From: Anastrepha obliqua
Taxonomy: Eukaryota; Arthropoda; Insecta; Diptera; Tephritidae
DNA: 64,000 bases
Assembly: GCF_027943255.1 (NCBI RefSeq)
Contig: NC_072895.1
Span: forward strand, 75,952,001 to 76,016,000
Direction: 5' to 3'
In this document: positions 53,250 through 64,000 of the stretch, in pieces
Position numbering within the stretch: the first letter of the stretch is position 1
Layout: the number at the start of each line of letters is the position of its first letter
The notes under the pieces: model-generated
Database searches by the model: none
Seen by the model: only the letters and a program-made list of their open reading frames with translations
What the model was told of the DNA's origin: nothing
Translations under genes and position numbers: made by a program

Positions 53250-54971
53250 TATACATGTATACTTTTTACTGTGCAAAAAACTGTAAACATGAATACCCCT
53301 ACATATACATATACATGCATATACGTATACATACATACATACATTTATGTGAATCGCCTTTAACGAGCGATGTCGCTACGAACACACGGTCCACGAAAAC
53401 CACATTTGTGGAGGCGACAGCGGCCGCGGTGATGGAAAAAATGAAAATACCTACTTGCTAAGAAACTTACGGAGAAGGATAGAGGGTGTTTTGCTTATTA
53501 TTATTATTTTTTGGTTTCTTCGTCCTTTTTTCTTTTTTGTTTTGTTTTGGACAAGTGCCAACAAATTTGACATATGAAGCTGCCAGTCGAATACGTTACA
53601 GCGCCCACTTCTTTTCTTCCATCACTAGAGACCTGGCCGGATATTTGCCAACGTGATTACAAACACACATTGGCAGGTCAAATATGGATCGTGAAGTTGA
53701 ATTGAATGCGGCGCACGTTGCATCACTTTTTATGCTTCGTTTTCGAAATCAATTTTTTTTTGCAGTTGCAGGCGCAGTATATTTGTTATTTTCGCGGCTG
53801 CACATACTGCACCGGCCACCACATTATTATCAACTCAATTTGATGGCAACGACATACCATATGCATCATAGGTATGTATATACCAACACACTACGCCCGC
53901 AAACAAACACATATGTTTTGTTGAGGGTAAAATATTTCCAAAGTATTATAATAATAAATCGGCTAATGAAGTATTCAATGAGATTGGTGACTTATTCGCG
54001 TATTAAGTTTAAGTTTAAATCAGATTTTCGATATTTCGACTACAAGTTTTTTAATTTTCTCATTTATTTTCGTTGGATTACACAATTTGCATACCTTGGA
54101 CCAATTATTCGAAATTACCTTTAATACGTACATTTTGTATCAGCAGAATACTTTGCTTTATTACAAAGCCGACCCTGCATATGAGTTGCATTTGTTGTTA
54201 CGTGCCAAAAGTGTCGTTATGTACTGAAATGTAAGATAAGCCACTTTGAAATATCGATATATTTTATAATTTGATAGTTGATAATTAATCTAGGTAGTTT
54301 TATGCGGATAATTCGAAAAAAAGAGGAGTCAAATTCATAATGAAACAATATATATTAAAAATATATTCAAAACATATTCATAATTTTTTCAAGACAGCTT
54401 AGGATAATTAAGGATCCTTAAACATTTTTCGAATATATGTATTCGAGTGTTTAACTCTTCAGATCCCAGAGTCACCCGCGGCTGACGAGAGTTTATTATA
54501 ATATCTTTATATTCGACAGTGTTTTTTTTTTGCTAACTGAATAGAATGCGCCAAATAACCAGCGTTAATAAACGATTGTATTGGGCACCATTGATTTTGA
54601 GTAAACAATTTATTTTGCAAAAGTGCAAATTGTTTTTTTTTTCACTTTGATTTATTTATACTTATAAACTATTATTATTACTGTAGTACAGATTTATTAA
54701 AACTCATATCTAAAAACTAGTTATAAAAAATGTCCGTATATAAGAGATCTACTACTAATGTGTAGAATTTACCTCATTTAATTCAAGAAAACTGATTAAA
54801 AATTTGTCCGTCCCAAAGGCGGCTGAATCTACTTATATAGTTTTGGATAAGATCTTTGACGATGGCATCTTGACGAGTCGTACGTGTGCGCAACATGTAA
54901 AGACACAATTGGAATTGTGAAAAGTGAATTTACTTTATTTACCTTTTCAATTAGTACAAAGTAAGATACAA
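53250..54971. other. Unassigned DNA
   Basis: TATACA microsatellite at about 53300-53345. The plus-strand frame at 53684-54124 (146 codons, rich in Y, F, R) has no family I know and no splice context. No elements recognised. Confidence 0.45.
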
Positions 54972-55857
54972 ACAGGGTGGGCCATATAGCTTATGAACCA
55001 CCTATTTTTTTGCGAATGATAACACAAATGACATGTCAAATGTGTTCATAATTTACTTAAAGGTTTGACATTTACGAAATGGGACGCTATACGCTTGAAC
55101 AAAATTGGGAAATATTGAAAACCTATTTCCAAAGTGGTGAGTCTTCTTCTTCTAATCTGATTTTCACATCGGTGGCTACGTCAATAAGCAAAATTGTCGG
55201 GTTTGGGGCTCAGACAATCCACACGTTACTGTAGAGGAGCAAATGCATGCACAACGAGTCACTGTTTGGTGCGGTTTTTGGTCTGGCGGCATCATCGGTC
55301 CATTTTTTTCGAAAATGAGCGAGGAACCGAGGTTACACTAAATGGCGAGCGTTACCGTGACATGCTCAACGAGTTGTTTCCAAAAATTGAAGAGGATGAC
55401 ATGGACGACATTTGGTTTCAACAGGACGGTGCAACTTGTCACACTGCCAAAGTTACACTCGAACTTTTGACTGCCGTTTTTGAAAACCGAATAATCAGCC
55501 AAAATTCCGATAACAATTGGCCGCCTCGGAGCTGTGATTTAATCCCGTTGGACTATTTTTTGTGGGGAGCCGTTAAGGACAAATGCTATGCGAACCATCC
55601 AGAGACGATTGATGCTTTAAAACACGAAATCGAAGTTGCCATTCATGAAATTGGAGCCCAAACAATCGAAAATGTGCTTAAAAATTGCGTTGATCGAATG
55701 GCCTACTGTAAAGCCAGTCGTGGCAATCATTTGAACGATATTATTTTTTATTCATAAATGACAAAGTTCAATCTTCAAAATAAAAATAAAAGTTTGAAAA
55801 AATATTGATTAGTTTTTTTTTATAGCCGATTCAAAAAGCAAATTTTACATGGCCCTA
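54972..55857 (+). mobile_element. DD41D (rosa-like) element with N-terminal deletion
   Basis: The left end CAGGGTGGGCCATATAGCTT and right end (reversed) TAGGGCCATGTAAAATTTGC are recognisably paired but diverged; TA is clear only on the right. ATG at 55079 gives MGRYTLEQNWEILKTYFQSG, then the sequence jumps to GGYVNKQNCRVWG. Confidence 0.82.
55079..55757 (+). pseudogene. DD41D transposase pseudogene
   Basis: After the 20-residue N-terminus and a deletion of roughly 130 residues that removes the rest of the DNA-binding domain and the first catalytic Asp, the frame from about 55172 reads VTVWCGFWSGGIIGPFF. A shift near 55310 leads to FENERGTEVTLNGERYRDML, DIWFQQDGATCHTAKVT (second Asp), WPPRSCDLIPLDYFLWG (third Asp, 41 residues on) and the end LNDIIFYS. 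The C-terminal 150 residues are clean. Same branch as the 3484-4096 derivative, judging from AVKD.CYAN and the DAL/ENVLKN blocks. Confidence 0.86.
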
Positions 55858-56694
55858 TATATAGAAAATTAAAGCACGCAGTAAAAACTTTTATTTTAAG
55901 ATATACCTATACTTGTTGGGGCTTTTCACATGTCTGTAAACTTTTGAATTTCAGATGTTGGTTGCTGCTTAGAATTTTTGTTGTATTTGGGGTATATTTG
56001 AAGTGTGCCAAAAGTTTCTGCAAGCTGTTGCTATCAGACTTTTGAGCAATTTTTTTCCAAGGGTTTTTATCTCCAAATTTACTGATCCTAGAAAAAACTT
56101 GTTAAAAAGAGTTCTAGGAGTGAACTAATGCTCAGAATATTAAAAAACTAAATAGTTAAACTTAAGAAAAATTAAAAAAAATTTCATATCATATTTCTTT
56201 GTAGTTATTTTTTTACACCAAGAGAATAACCAAAAGTTATAAAAATATATTTTCATTAAAAATTTTTAATTTTCTCGAAAAATTTACTTTTGAATTTTTG
56301 GTTATATTGGTCGGTCCACATGGCTTGCGTAGTGGTGCCCACAGGGTATTAAAACTTTCTTACTATCGATTTTCAGATGAGATTTTGCTGATTTAGTGCG
56401 AAGTAATACATAAAGGATGCTGGTGAATTAGGGTTGCATTTTTATTTTATTTCTTTATTTATTAATGAAACACACAACCATACGTTATTTTACAATGTTC
56501 AAACGAAGAACTACAAGGCAACTGTTTTTCATACTAAGCAGGTTAAGTGAACGGGACGATCTAGTGAATTGAATTCGTTCGGCAAGGTATTTGGGATCAG
56601 TATAGTTAATGAAGCAGCATTAGACATTTTACTCCTTAAATGATCAAATTTTAGTAAATCTCCATCTCCTGGATTTTTATCAACGATTTATCAA
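55858..56694. other. Unassigned DNA
   Basis: AT-rich; nothing confidently recognised. Confidence 0.45.
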
Positions 56695-59150
56695 CGATTG
56701 ATAACGGCATACGCGATTTTGGCGGAGCTTAACAAAGCGCGCCAGTAGTTCCTTTCTCATGCTAACCGGCGCTAGTTGGAAACACCACGTCAAAACAAGT
56801 CCTTCTCCAGCTGATCTTTCCAACGAAGCGGAGGCCTTCCTCTTCCTCTGCTACCACCAGCAGGTACTGTATCGAATACTTTCAAAGTCGGAGCGTTTGT
56901 ATCCATTCGGACGACATGACCCAGCCAGCGTAGCCGCTGGATCTTTGTACGCTACGCTAAGTCTATGTCATCGTAAAGCTCCTATAGCTCATTGCCCCAT
57001 CGCCTGCAATATTCGCCGTCAACAACGTGCAATTATCCAAAAATCTTCTACAGAATCTTTCTCTCAAACACTTCAAGCGACGCCTCATCGGATGTTGTCA
57101 TCGTCCAAGCTTCTGCGCCATGTGTTAGGGCGAGCATGATGTGAGCTTATAGAATGATTGTTTTGTTTGTCGAGAGAGGACTTTACTACTTAGTTGCGTA
57201 CTTAGCCCAAAGTAGCTCTTGTTGGCAAGAGAGATGCTTCTTTGGATTTCAAGGCTGCCATTGTTATCGGTATTAATGCTGGTTCCTAAATAAACGAAGT
57301 CTTTTACAACCTCGAAATCATAACTGTCAGCAGTGACGTGGGTGCCGATACGTGATTACGCCGACTGTTTGTGTGATGACAGGACGCATTTCGTTTTGGC
57401 AATTATGTTCTGCTGCTCGCACGATCTTTTCCAACATCGGGCCTTACCTGAAACCTCGTTTGGTATCAAACGGCTCGGAGAGGTCCTTTCCAATTTTGAC
57501 GGAGCCGCTGATATTGAGTAACGCCATTTTGCATAGCCATATTAAAATAAATATTATATATATAACATCTTTTCGTACTGCCGAATGCTGCATTGAAGTC
57601 GACGAAAAGATAGTGTTTATCGATTCTCCTTTCATGGGTCTCTTCCAATACTATGCATATTCTTAATAACGAGTCGGTGGTGGAGTTACCAGGTGGGCTT
57701 GAGCCTTTCACACAATACGCGCGCTAGAACCTTATAAGCGATATATAGAAGACTAATCCCGCGATAATTGGCACAGATTGCAGTATCACTCTTCTTATGG
57801 ATTAGGTAGAGAACACTTTCGTCCGAACATATTTTTTATTGAAGCTGATGCATACATCTTACCAGCTTCTCACCGCCATGCCTGAATAGCTCAGTCGGCA
57901 GCCCGTCGGCTTTGTTGTTCTTTAGCCGCGTTATCGCTATTCTCACCTCGTAATGGTCGGGTAACGGAACACCAATTCCGTCGTCAACGATTGGGGTATC
58001 GGGATCTTCACTTTCTCGGTGACATGCGCAGCTGTCACTGTTTAATAGGTTCGAGAAGTGTTCCCTCCATAATTTAAGATTGCTCTGTACGTCAGTCACC
58101 AGTTCGCCGTCTTTGTTCTTACAGGAAAAGGCCCCGGTCTTGAAACCTTCTCTAAGCCGTCGAACTTTCTGGTAGAATTTTCGAGCGTTGTTCCTATTGG
58201 CAAGCATCTAAAGTTCCTCACACTCACGTATCTCGGCCTCTCGTTTCTTCTTTCCGATAAATCGCCTTTCTTCCTTTTTCAGCGCTCAGTAGCTATCCCA
58301 CATGGCTCGCAATGCTCGCAGCGCACAGTGCGGCCGATTCCCAATAAGCTGGCCAAAAGTCGAAAAAAAAGTTTCTAGATAGAGTTTTTTGTCTTTGGGC
58401 TGGCTACAGTAATGCCTTGAGTAGTGAAAACCGTTCATAGCAAAGTCCTGTACCCTAAGTATCCTCTGTATTTTCAGTCGCAACGTGGCCTTCGTTCGAG
58501 CATCGTATTACTGTCGATGAATAGTGAAAGTTGTACACATTTGAAAGATTTTGTAATGGAGTAAATTGAACAAAACCAAATGGAATCATCTTCGGAAGGT
58601 TAGTAAAATACGAGAAATCTTTAGTACATATCAATACCTCGACACAAAATTTTTAGCTGCAGCAATACGTAGATACATTTTTTGCAATTTTTTTTATAAA
58701 ATTTGAGTTTTCAAACTGTATAGTAATACCTATTAAAGGTTACTCAAAAAAGTAATGGTTACTGAATAAAACAAGATTCAGCTGCTACCACTTGTTACCT
58801 TGCGACCCCGAAAACATATATGTAAATTTACATGCATCTTGATTATGTTCTTGAATATACGCTATTTCACGTGAGGGGGTGGCCAATAGGGGTGGAAGGG
58901 GGTGGATTTTCAAAATTTTAAGATCAAATTCGTAATCAGCGACCCCGACAACCCCCGAGTAAGAAATATTGAATCAATTACTTAATTTTTTGAGTTTTGG
59001 CCAGCTTTTCGGGAATCGGCCGCACTGTGCAGCGTGGCCCTATAGGCAGCATACTTTCTTTTTGCGGCAGTATGGCATTCCTTGTCGTACCAATTGTTTT
59101 TTCGGGCTCGCGAAATGCGATTTTTTCTTCGGAGGCGTTACGCCAATAAC
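56695..59150 (-). pseudogene. RTE-like LINE (copy 4), holding a Transib-like insertion
   Basis: Minus strand. From about 59150: SHFASPKKQLVRQGMPYCRK (end of the endonuclease-RT linker), interrupted by the insertion at 58324-59029, then ALRALRAMWDSY, GKKKREAEIREC, ARKFYQKVRRLREGF and LKLWREHFSNLLNS (58207-57836), a damaged RT (THERRIDKHYLFVDFNAAFG near 57640) and the C-terminal block at 57330-56695. Many frameshifts; motif C of the RT is not visible. Most complete copy of the family in the window but still dead. Confidence 0.82.
58324..59029. mobile_element. Transib-like non-autonomous element
   Basis: Termini CACAGTGCGGCCGATTCCC on both sides in inverted orientation, continuing AATAAGCTGGCCAAAA / GAAAAGCTGGCCAAAA (about 35 bp). 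A perfect 5-bp duplication CAGCG lies at 58319-58323 and 59030-59034. Transib elements begin CACWRTG and duplicate 5 bp, and their ends resemble the V(D)J heptamer CACAGTG (established). The interior of about 630 bp has no transposase. It interrupts an RTE-like LINE whose coding sense resumes on the other side. Confidence 0.85.
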
Positions 59151-59344
59151 CAATAAAAACAATTGTTGGGAGGGATTGAGGTTTTTCGTAAGTTTTGTAT
59201 TTTTTCGAGTAAAAATATGTTACTTTATTCACGTACCAAATACAGTATGCAGAAGGCAAATAGAAATAATGATTACAGTATTATATGTATGGTACATGCA
59301 ATGCTTATTTTTTGTACGGTAACAGAAATCGGATGTTCGACTGT
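59151..59344. other. No feature recognised
   Basis: Spacer between a LINE and a BEL/Pao remnant. Confidence 0.4.
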
Positions 59345-60422
59345 TATTTTATAAAGAATGCCTGTAGGAATAATAAAAAGTATTTTCTACAAAGATAAAG
59401 TAACAAAAATTGATTCTTTTTGTTTGGACTTAAACCTACATGGGGTTTATGCGGATATCTGCTGTATATGTAAGTAGTATGTACTCCCAGCGTTGGAAGG
59501 CGTAGGCTTTTAACCAAATATGTTTCAACCGGAAGTGCTGCAATCTTAGTTATAGCTCGTTTTACTGGCCCATTTGCAGTTTTAATGATTGCCGCTTTAT
59601 CATATCCGTCAGCGCCACTGAAGATGCGTTCAACTCGATCCAAACTCCATTTTAAAGGCGGTTGGTTGTCGTGCTTCAGAAGCACCATAGCACCTTGTTG
59701 TATGTTTGCCATAGAAGTTCGCCACTTACACCTCTCTTGATACGATGTGCACCTATGCCAAAAGATTTGCTGCATATGAACAAATTCGCTGCCACCGGCT
59801 TAGGCGGTTAATATTTAGATGCGTTACAATTGGTTATTTTATGGTTGTAAATGATCCACCACTGAGAAAGTGCGCTGGTGTAAACAAGTCAAGATGGTCT
59901 GGATTTTCTGTAATTGGACAAAGGAGACTAGAATTTAAAATAGCAGAAATCTCACAAATTAAAGTGCGAAGCTCATCGAAAGTTAAAATAGAGATGCCAA
60001 CGGTGCGATAGAAATGAAGTTTTGCGGACTTGACCGCAGCTTCCCACAAGCCGCCAAAATGGGGCGAACGGGCTACTGATCTCTCGTGATTTTGATCAGC
60101 GAATAGTCTTCGCAGCTCTTCTAGCTAATTTTTCGCCCTAACAAAATGTGTAGCGTTATCAGACCAAGCAGTGCTTGTTTTGCCTCTAATGCTGATAAAT
60201 CGTTTGAGTGCTGCAATGAACGATGACGTCGATAAATCTTGAACAAGTTCAAGATGACACGCTTTCGTTGAAAAACAATCAAAGATACATAAGTAGCATT
60301 TCACGGGTGGCCGGTTGCGCACCTCACTTTTGTATTGGAGTAGTCCACAATAGTCAACACCATTCTTACGTATGGAGCTTTGTTTTATACACGTATAGTA
60401 TATCCATCAGCCCGTATCCATA
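59345..60422 (-). pseudogene. BEL/Pao retrotransposon integrase remnant
   Basis: Minus strand. The integrase core begins near 60400 and shows RNRPPVKCYLCIFDCFSTKA with the first Asp and WSDNATHF with the second. One stop (60125-60127) precedes ELRRLFADQNH and LWEAAVKSAKLH. After a shift near 59800, the C-terminal domain typical of BEL/Pao follows: IQQGAMVLLKHDNQPPLKW then KRAITKIAALP. The third acidic residue region is deleted, and no LTR, RT or gag was found. Only the 3' end of pol survives. Confidence 0.85.
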
Positions 60423-60934
60423 AAAAGGTCTCGGTACACCTCTGAGTCTGAAATATAATATTTTTGGAAGGTAATTTCGAAAAAATAGTTTTTAATATTT
60501 TGGCCGAACTTTCCCTTATACCCTCGGCATTTACAACCGGATCTTACCCACCATGCCCCAGTTCTTAGCCTTAACATACCACCTTAATGCCAGTTAATTA
60601 AAACCCCCTAAAAACCAATACAATTTTGCTAAGAAAGTTTTTAGATTCAAACGCAATCAAAAAAATTTTTGACCGTACGTAAAGATCTCCTTTTTGTATT
60701 TTTCTTTATATCTTCGGCATTTGTAGTCGGTTGTTTGAGTTTGATATTTTTTCCCCCTAATGTATTTATATATTTATCTTAAAACTAAGATTTCCATACT
60801 TCCTAAAATAAACAGTTGAGTTTTGTTAGGTGACCATTATCGCTCTAACATTTTATATTATTATTTTCTATGTTTATAACTTATCGATGGGTCGATTTCT
60901 CTGCAGCCTCCTTTTTGATGTCAGTTCTTTTATT
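60423..60934. other. Unassigned DNA with an internal imperfect duplication
   Basis: CCCTCGGCATTTACAACCGG (about 60522) and TCTTCGGCATTTGTAGTCGG (about 60712) are related phrases in similar surroundings, possibly an old duplication. No coding homology. Confidence 0.4.
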
Positions 60935-61660
60935 GGGAGTAAATTAACTTGATTGGGGTTTTCAAGGGTGGAGTAATGCCTTATTTTTGTTGTCTTATTT
61001 GCTGTTCAACAGTTGGGGCCATAATATCTTGATGTGAATTGGTGTCGTTCCATATACGGCAATTTTGTTTGTTAACACAGCCATTCATCCAAAAATGCGC
61101 CTCGTCACGAAAGATGATTTTTCGCCCAAAACTGGGGTTCTCTTCCAAACGATTCGAAGCCCAGTCAGCGAACAAACGGCGTTGTCTATGGCCATCAACT
61201 TTGAGCTTCTGGGTCTGTTGGATCTTGTACGGGTGTAGGCCCAAGTCCCGACGCAAAATTCGCCAAGTTGAAGTCTGCGAAAGGCCAAGTTCTTGTGCAC
61301 GGCCAGGAATAGACTGCCTCGGGTTCTGCTGTACACTTTCACGGACCGCGGCAATGTTCTCCGCTGATCTTGCGTTCCTTGAACGTACGGGTGTTGGCTG
61401 ATTGTTTACTGACCCGGTCGTCTCAAATTTGGCCACCAAACGTTGAAGAGTCGACTTTGAAGGGCCACCACGTCTACCGAAAAATGGGCGCAATGCGCGC
61501 ATCGTTTGCGTAATGCTGTTCAATCATGTAACTTGCCATGATGATTTGGCATAACTAACTGAATAATAAACAAAAGATTTGACAGATGTCAGCAAAACAA
61601 AATGGCTGCCACAGGGCGCCAAAATCGACCTGTGCCAATTGAAAAACCTTTTATGAGAAC
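60935..61660 (-). mobile_element. DD41D (rosa-like) element, C-terminal half deleted
   Basis: Left GGGGTTTTCAAG (60955) and right end (reversed) GGTTTTTCAATTGGCAC resemble the 10664 element ends (GGTTTTCAAGTTGGCAC), and a shared leader phrase with GACAGCTGTCAG/GACATCTGTCAA follows on the 5' side. Outer ends are diverged and no target duplication is certain. Coding part at 60981-61523. Confidence 0.72.
60981..61523 (-). pseudogene. DD41D transposase, N-terminal half
   Basis: Readable for 180 codons: TMRALRPFFGRRGGPSKST and LVAKFETTGSV (first DNA-binding domain), RSAENIAAVRESV, RAQELGLSQTSTWRIL (second HTH), LGLHPYKIQQTQKLK, then IIFRDEAHFWMNGCVNKQN, holding the first catalytic Asp (Arg replaces the preceding Ser). 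It then passes abruptly into the 3' end of the element and stops. The second and third catalytic Asp are deleted. The true start is lost: the frame opens at TTG with a TGA just upstream. It complements 10748-11488, which lacks exactly the N-terminal half. Confidence 0.85.
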
Positions 61661-61889
61661 TTTGTTGTCTATTGATAATTTCGAATTTTTATTTAACAAC
61701 CAATATAGCTGCCTCAACTTCAAGTTCATTTGTGTTTTTTTTCTTTTTTATGTGTTGTTTCCATGTAAGTTTTTCGTGCAATTTCGGAGAATGTCAGAAC
61801 CATTTATCTTAATTTTGTGGCTAATAAAATTTCGTCTTGTTTTGTACGTTACTTGCGCTTAAGTTCGTTTATTTTAATACTCCACTGTT
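61661..61889. other. No feature recognised
   Basis: T-rich DNA giving a hydrophobic open frame without a domain. Confidence 0.4.
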
Positions 61890-62330
61890 TTGTGTATCAT
61901 TTGTGGCAGTGGAAATCCTTTTACTGGAAGTAAGTTCCCCTTGGGGTTCAGGGATATCATATGTAAAGAATGTATACAACAGTGGGCCCAGCATACTGCC
62001 TTGGGGAATTCCGGCTCTTATCTTCCTTAGTGTTCAGCTACCATAATTGACCTTGACATAAAAGTATCGTTCAGTAATACAACTGTTTAGAATTTGAAAA
62101 TAGGTTTTTGGCAGTAACCGTTCTAGTTCGAGTTTGATATGTTGATGTATTAGTCTCAAGAAGACATTTTTTGTTTATTTCAAAGTTCATTGACCGCAAG
62201 TATTCCATTCTAGTACGTACCATTCATATCCCAGTTCATATAATCTAACATCGTTGGATATAACATACTAAAATATTCTCTGCCTGGATGATGTCTGGAA
62301 TAGTCCTACTATTTGGGCAACACTGATAAC
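61890..62330 (-). pseudogene. jockey-clade LINE RT core fragment
   Basis: Minus strand from about 62200: LIHQHIKLELERLLPKTYF, then CITERYFYVKVNYGS, and IRAGIPQGSMLGPLLYTFF with DIPEPQG. The box AGIPQGSMLGPLLY is the jockey version of RT motif B. Motif C (ADD) falls where the homology fades, near 61890. It is the core missing from the jockey fragment at 7230, but nothing links the two. Confidence 0.78.
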
Positions 62331-64000
62331 GGCTCCAATTCAGCTAGTATTAAATGTCTTTAGGAAGATTGTAGCTAGCCGCAGAGAGCAAGGGAATTTA
62401 TTCGTCAAATGTTCGATCAACAAATTGATTATTTCCTAAACTTCGAGTGCGATTTATACTTCAATATGATCGACCAGATGCAATTCGAATTGAGTGAGCC
62501 GCTATGCTTGCAATTCTTCACGCAAAACCAGCTAGAATTACCAGGCTGGCATAAGAGAAAAATAGCCACCTTCATTCGATGGTTTTTTTGCAACTGCTCC
62601 ATCAAACGTTTTGTTCATGTAGTTCATGGCGGTCACCACGCCACGGCGGTCACCGATAAACAAACATATAGGCCACATTTTATCTAAACTCGGGAGCCAC
62701 CAGAAATACAGCTAACTTGAATCACACCGAAACTTTGTTGATTAGAACTTCCATTAAAAATAATCCATTTTTGATTTTACTTTTTTTTTTAAATTCTTGT
62801 TGGGGAAGCTAGAATGATTGCGTAGATAAGTACTTGAAAGGGGAACTTGAGGTCTTTGACTTTTGGAGCAATCAACAATTGTCTTCTAAGATCCGAAGAC
62901 TTTAAAAAGGTGGTCTCTACATTCGACAATAAAACTATTATATTTTTTAAATAGTTCTTAACAAAAATTAATTGATTTGATGACAGATATAAAAAGGTGA
63001 CCCCTACATTCGGCCAAAAAACAATTTTTTTTTTCGAAATAGCCGTAAAAAATACTTTATACTGAGGAGCGTGAGAAAAGATGTACATATGTTTACACAT
63101 AACATCCTTCGTTAGGTGCTTGGCCTCTAATTTGTGGTGTGAGATTTATTGTTGCCCTACCAATGAAAGATGTGTGCCGCCTTTGATCAACAGATGACTT
63201 TTATGAGAATATGTGCCAGTTGGGGGCGAACTGCTAATAGAAAACACTTTTTCATGCTTTTCATACCCTCAGTGGGTGTGGAACATGGACCTTTTTATAA
63301 GTACTCGTATAAGCACATACATATCTCTCTAAAAAAAGAAATACTTTATATACATATATCCCATTTGCTACAAGGGTGTCGTCTAAACATAAAAATTATT
63401 AATACATTAAAAAAGTAGATATATCGGAACAAATCCATCAGTATTTCCGGGCAGAAATAGTTTTGAATAAAGTTAAAATTTTAGGCACATAATTTAAGAT
63501 TTGTTTATCAGTAAGCCGCACTGCACCTGGAAAATTTAGGCGCCTTAGTAGGCGCCAGCTAACACGAGAAAACGAAACGACTGCCGCTTAGTTGAGCTCG
63601 CATCAGGAGATAAATTTGAATGAAAAAAAAAACAGTTAGACTCTTCAACACATTATTTAGTCTTATATACTCATCGATAGCGTAAAGCTAAAACTCAGTT
63701 TAATTAAGGTACTGATAACGAAATTTAAAACTTCCACTGCGAAACTGGTCCTTGCACATTTATAAGCCTTTCGAATTAATCAGATACTAACAGTTTACTC
63801 ATATACCGTGCAATGTAATATTTTCAGGGAACTTTATCGATATTTACGCTGGTAAAGCATGTACTTATGTATACGAGAATAATGCAAAAGTAAAAAATCC
63901 TCTATCAGCGTCCAATGGCATCATATAATGTAGGGTTATTATTTCGTTAAATTGACCAGAAATTCATTTAATTTCGTGGTTCATGGTTGCCGGTTTGACT
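62331..64000. other. Unassigned DNA
   Basis: No element or gene recognised. The frame at 62409-62687 (92 codons) has no known domain. A perfect stem of 7 bp (GGCGCCT-TAGT-AGGCGCC) lies at about 63539-63556. Confidence 0.45.

Noticed and set aside
53684..54124. 146-codon ORF as a novel gene
   Set aside because: Composition is Y/F/R-rich as expected in AT-rich DNA, no family, no splice or promoter signals.

Overview
This window is AT-rich, has no recognisable housekeeping gene, and is packed with decayed transposable elements (TEs). It looks like intergenic or repeat-rich DNA of a brachyceran fly, most likely a tephritid fruit fly. That assignment is inference. It rests on many mariner lineages, on at least seven relics of a DD41D mariner-like family (the type called rosa, first described from Ceratitis rosa), on a tRNA-headed SINE, on PIF/Harbinger, pogo, Helitron, BEL/Pao, copia, jockey, RTE-like and LOA/R1-like elements, and on TATG/TACA-type microsatellites.

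Layout. 1-3 kb: unexplained DNA, then a LOA/R1-like LINE whose RT and RNase H are broken. 3.5-12 kb: an internally deleted DD41D element, a chimera of two LINEs, jockey and mariner pieces, and a copia RNase H remnant split by a DD41D element and capped by a SINE. 12.5-16 kb: a SINE head joined to a Helitron tail, a dead Tc1-like element and a LINE 3' end. 17.2-20.7 kb: a nest in which a Helitron carries a pogo-like element (itself carrying a mariner) and a second mariner. 21-25.5 kb: DD41D and LINE scraps, one exon-like orphan ORF and a TTAA-flanked MITE. 26-28.2 kb: a PIF/Harbinger element with intron-like gaps in its transposase and an opposed Myb/SANT-like gene. 28.4-36.3 kb: LINE fragments, three MITEs (one piggyBac-like) and two RTE-like copies. 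36-41.6 kb: mostly featureless. 41.6-49.5 kb: LOA/R1-like 3' end, a DD37D element, a MITE, two mariners, a DD41D derivative and the most complete SINE. 51-53.3 kb: one mariner inside another. 55-62.3 kb: DD41D, an RTE-like LINE holding a Transib-like element, a BEL/Pao integrase remnant, another DD41D relic and a jockey fragment. 62.3-64 kb: nothing recognised.

The genes do not form a pathway. Their value is as a layered insertion record: target-site duplications, empty sites and host reading frames that resume across insertions give relative ages. Every transposase or polymerase I could read carries at least one lesion. The least damaged are the mariner at 46844-48127 (one frameshift near the C-terminus) and the mariner at 19460-20627 (no ATG start and one late frameshift). 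The strongest observations are the Helitron/pogo/mariner nest, the repeated independent loss of the middle or ends of DD41D elements, and a Transib-like element with CACAGTG termini and a perfect 5-bp target duplication.
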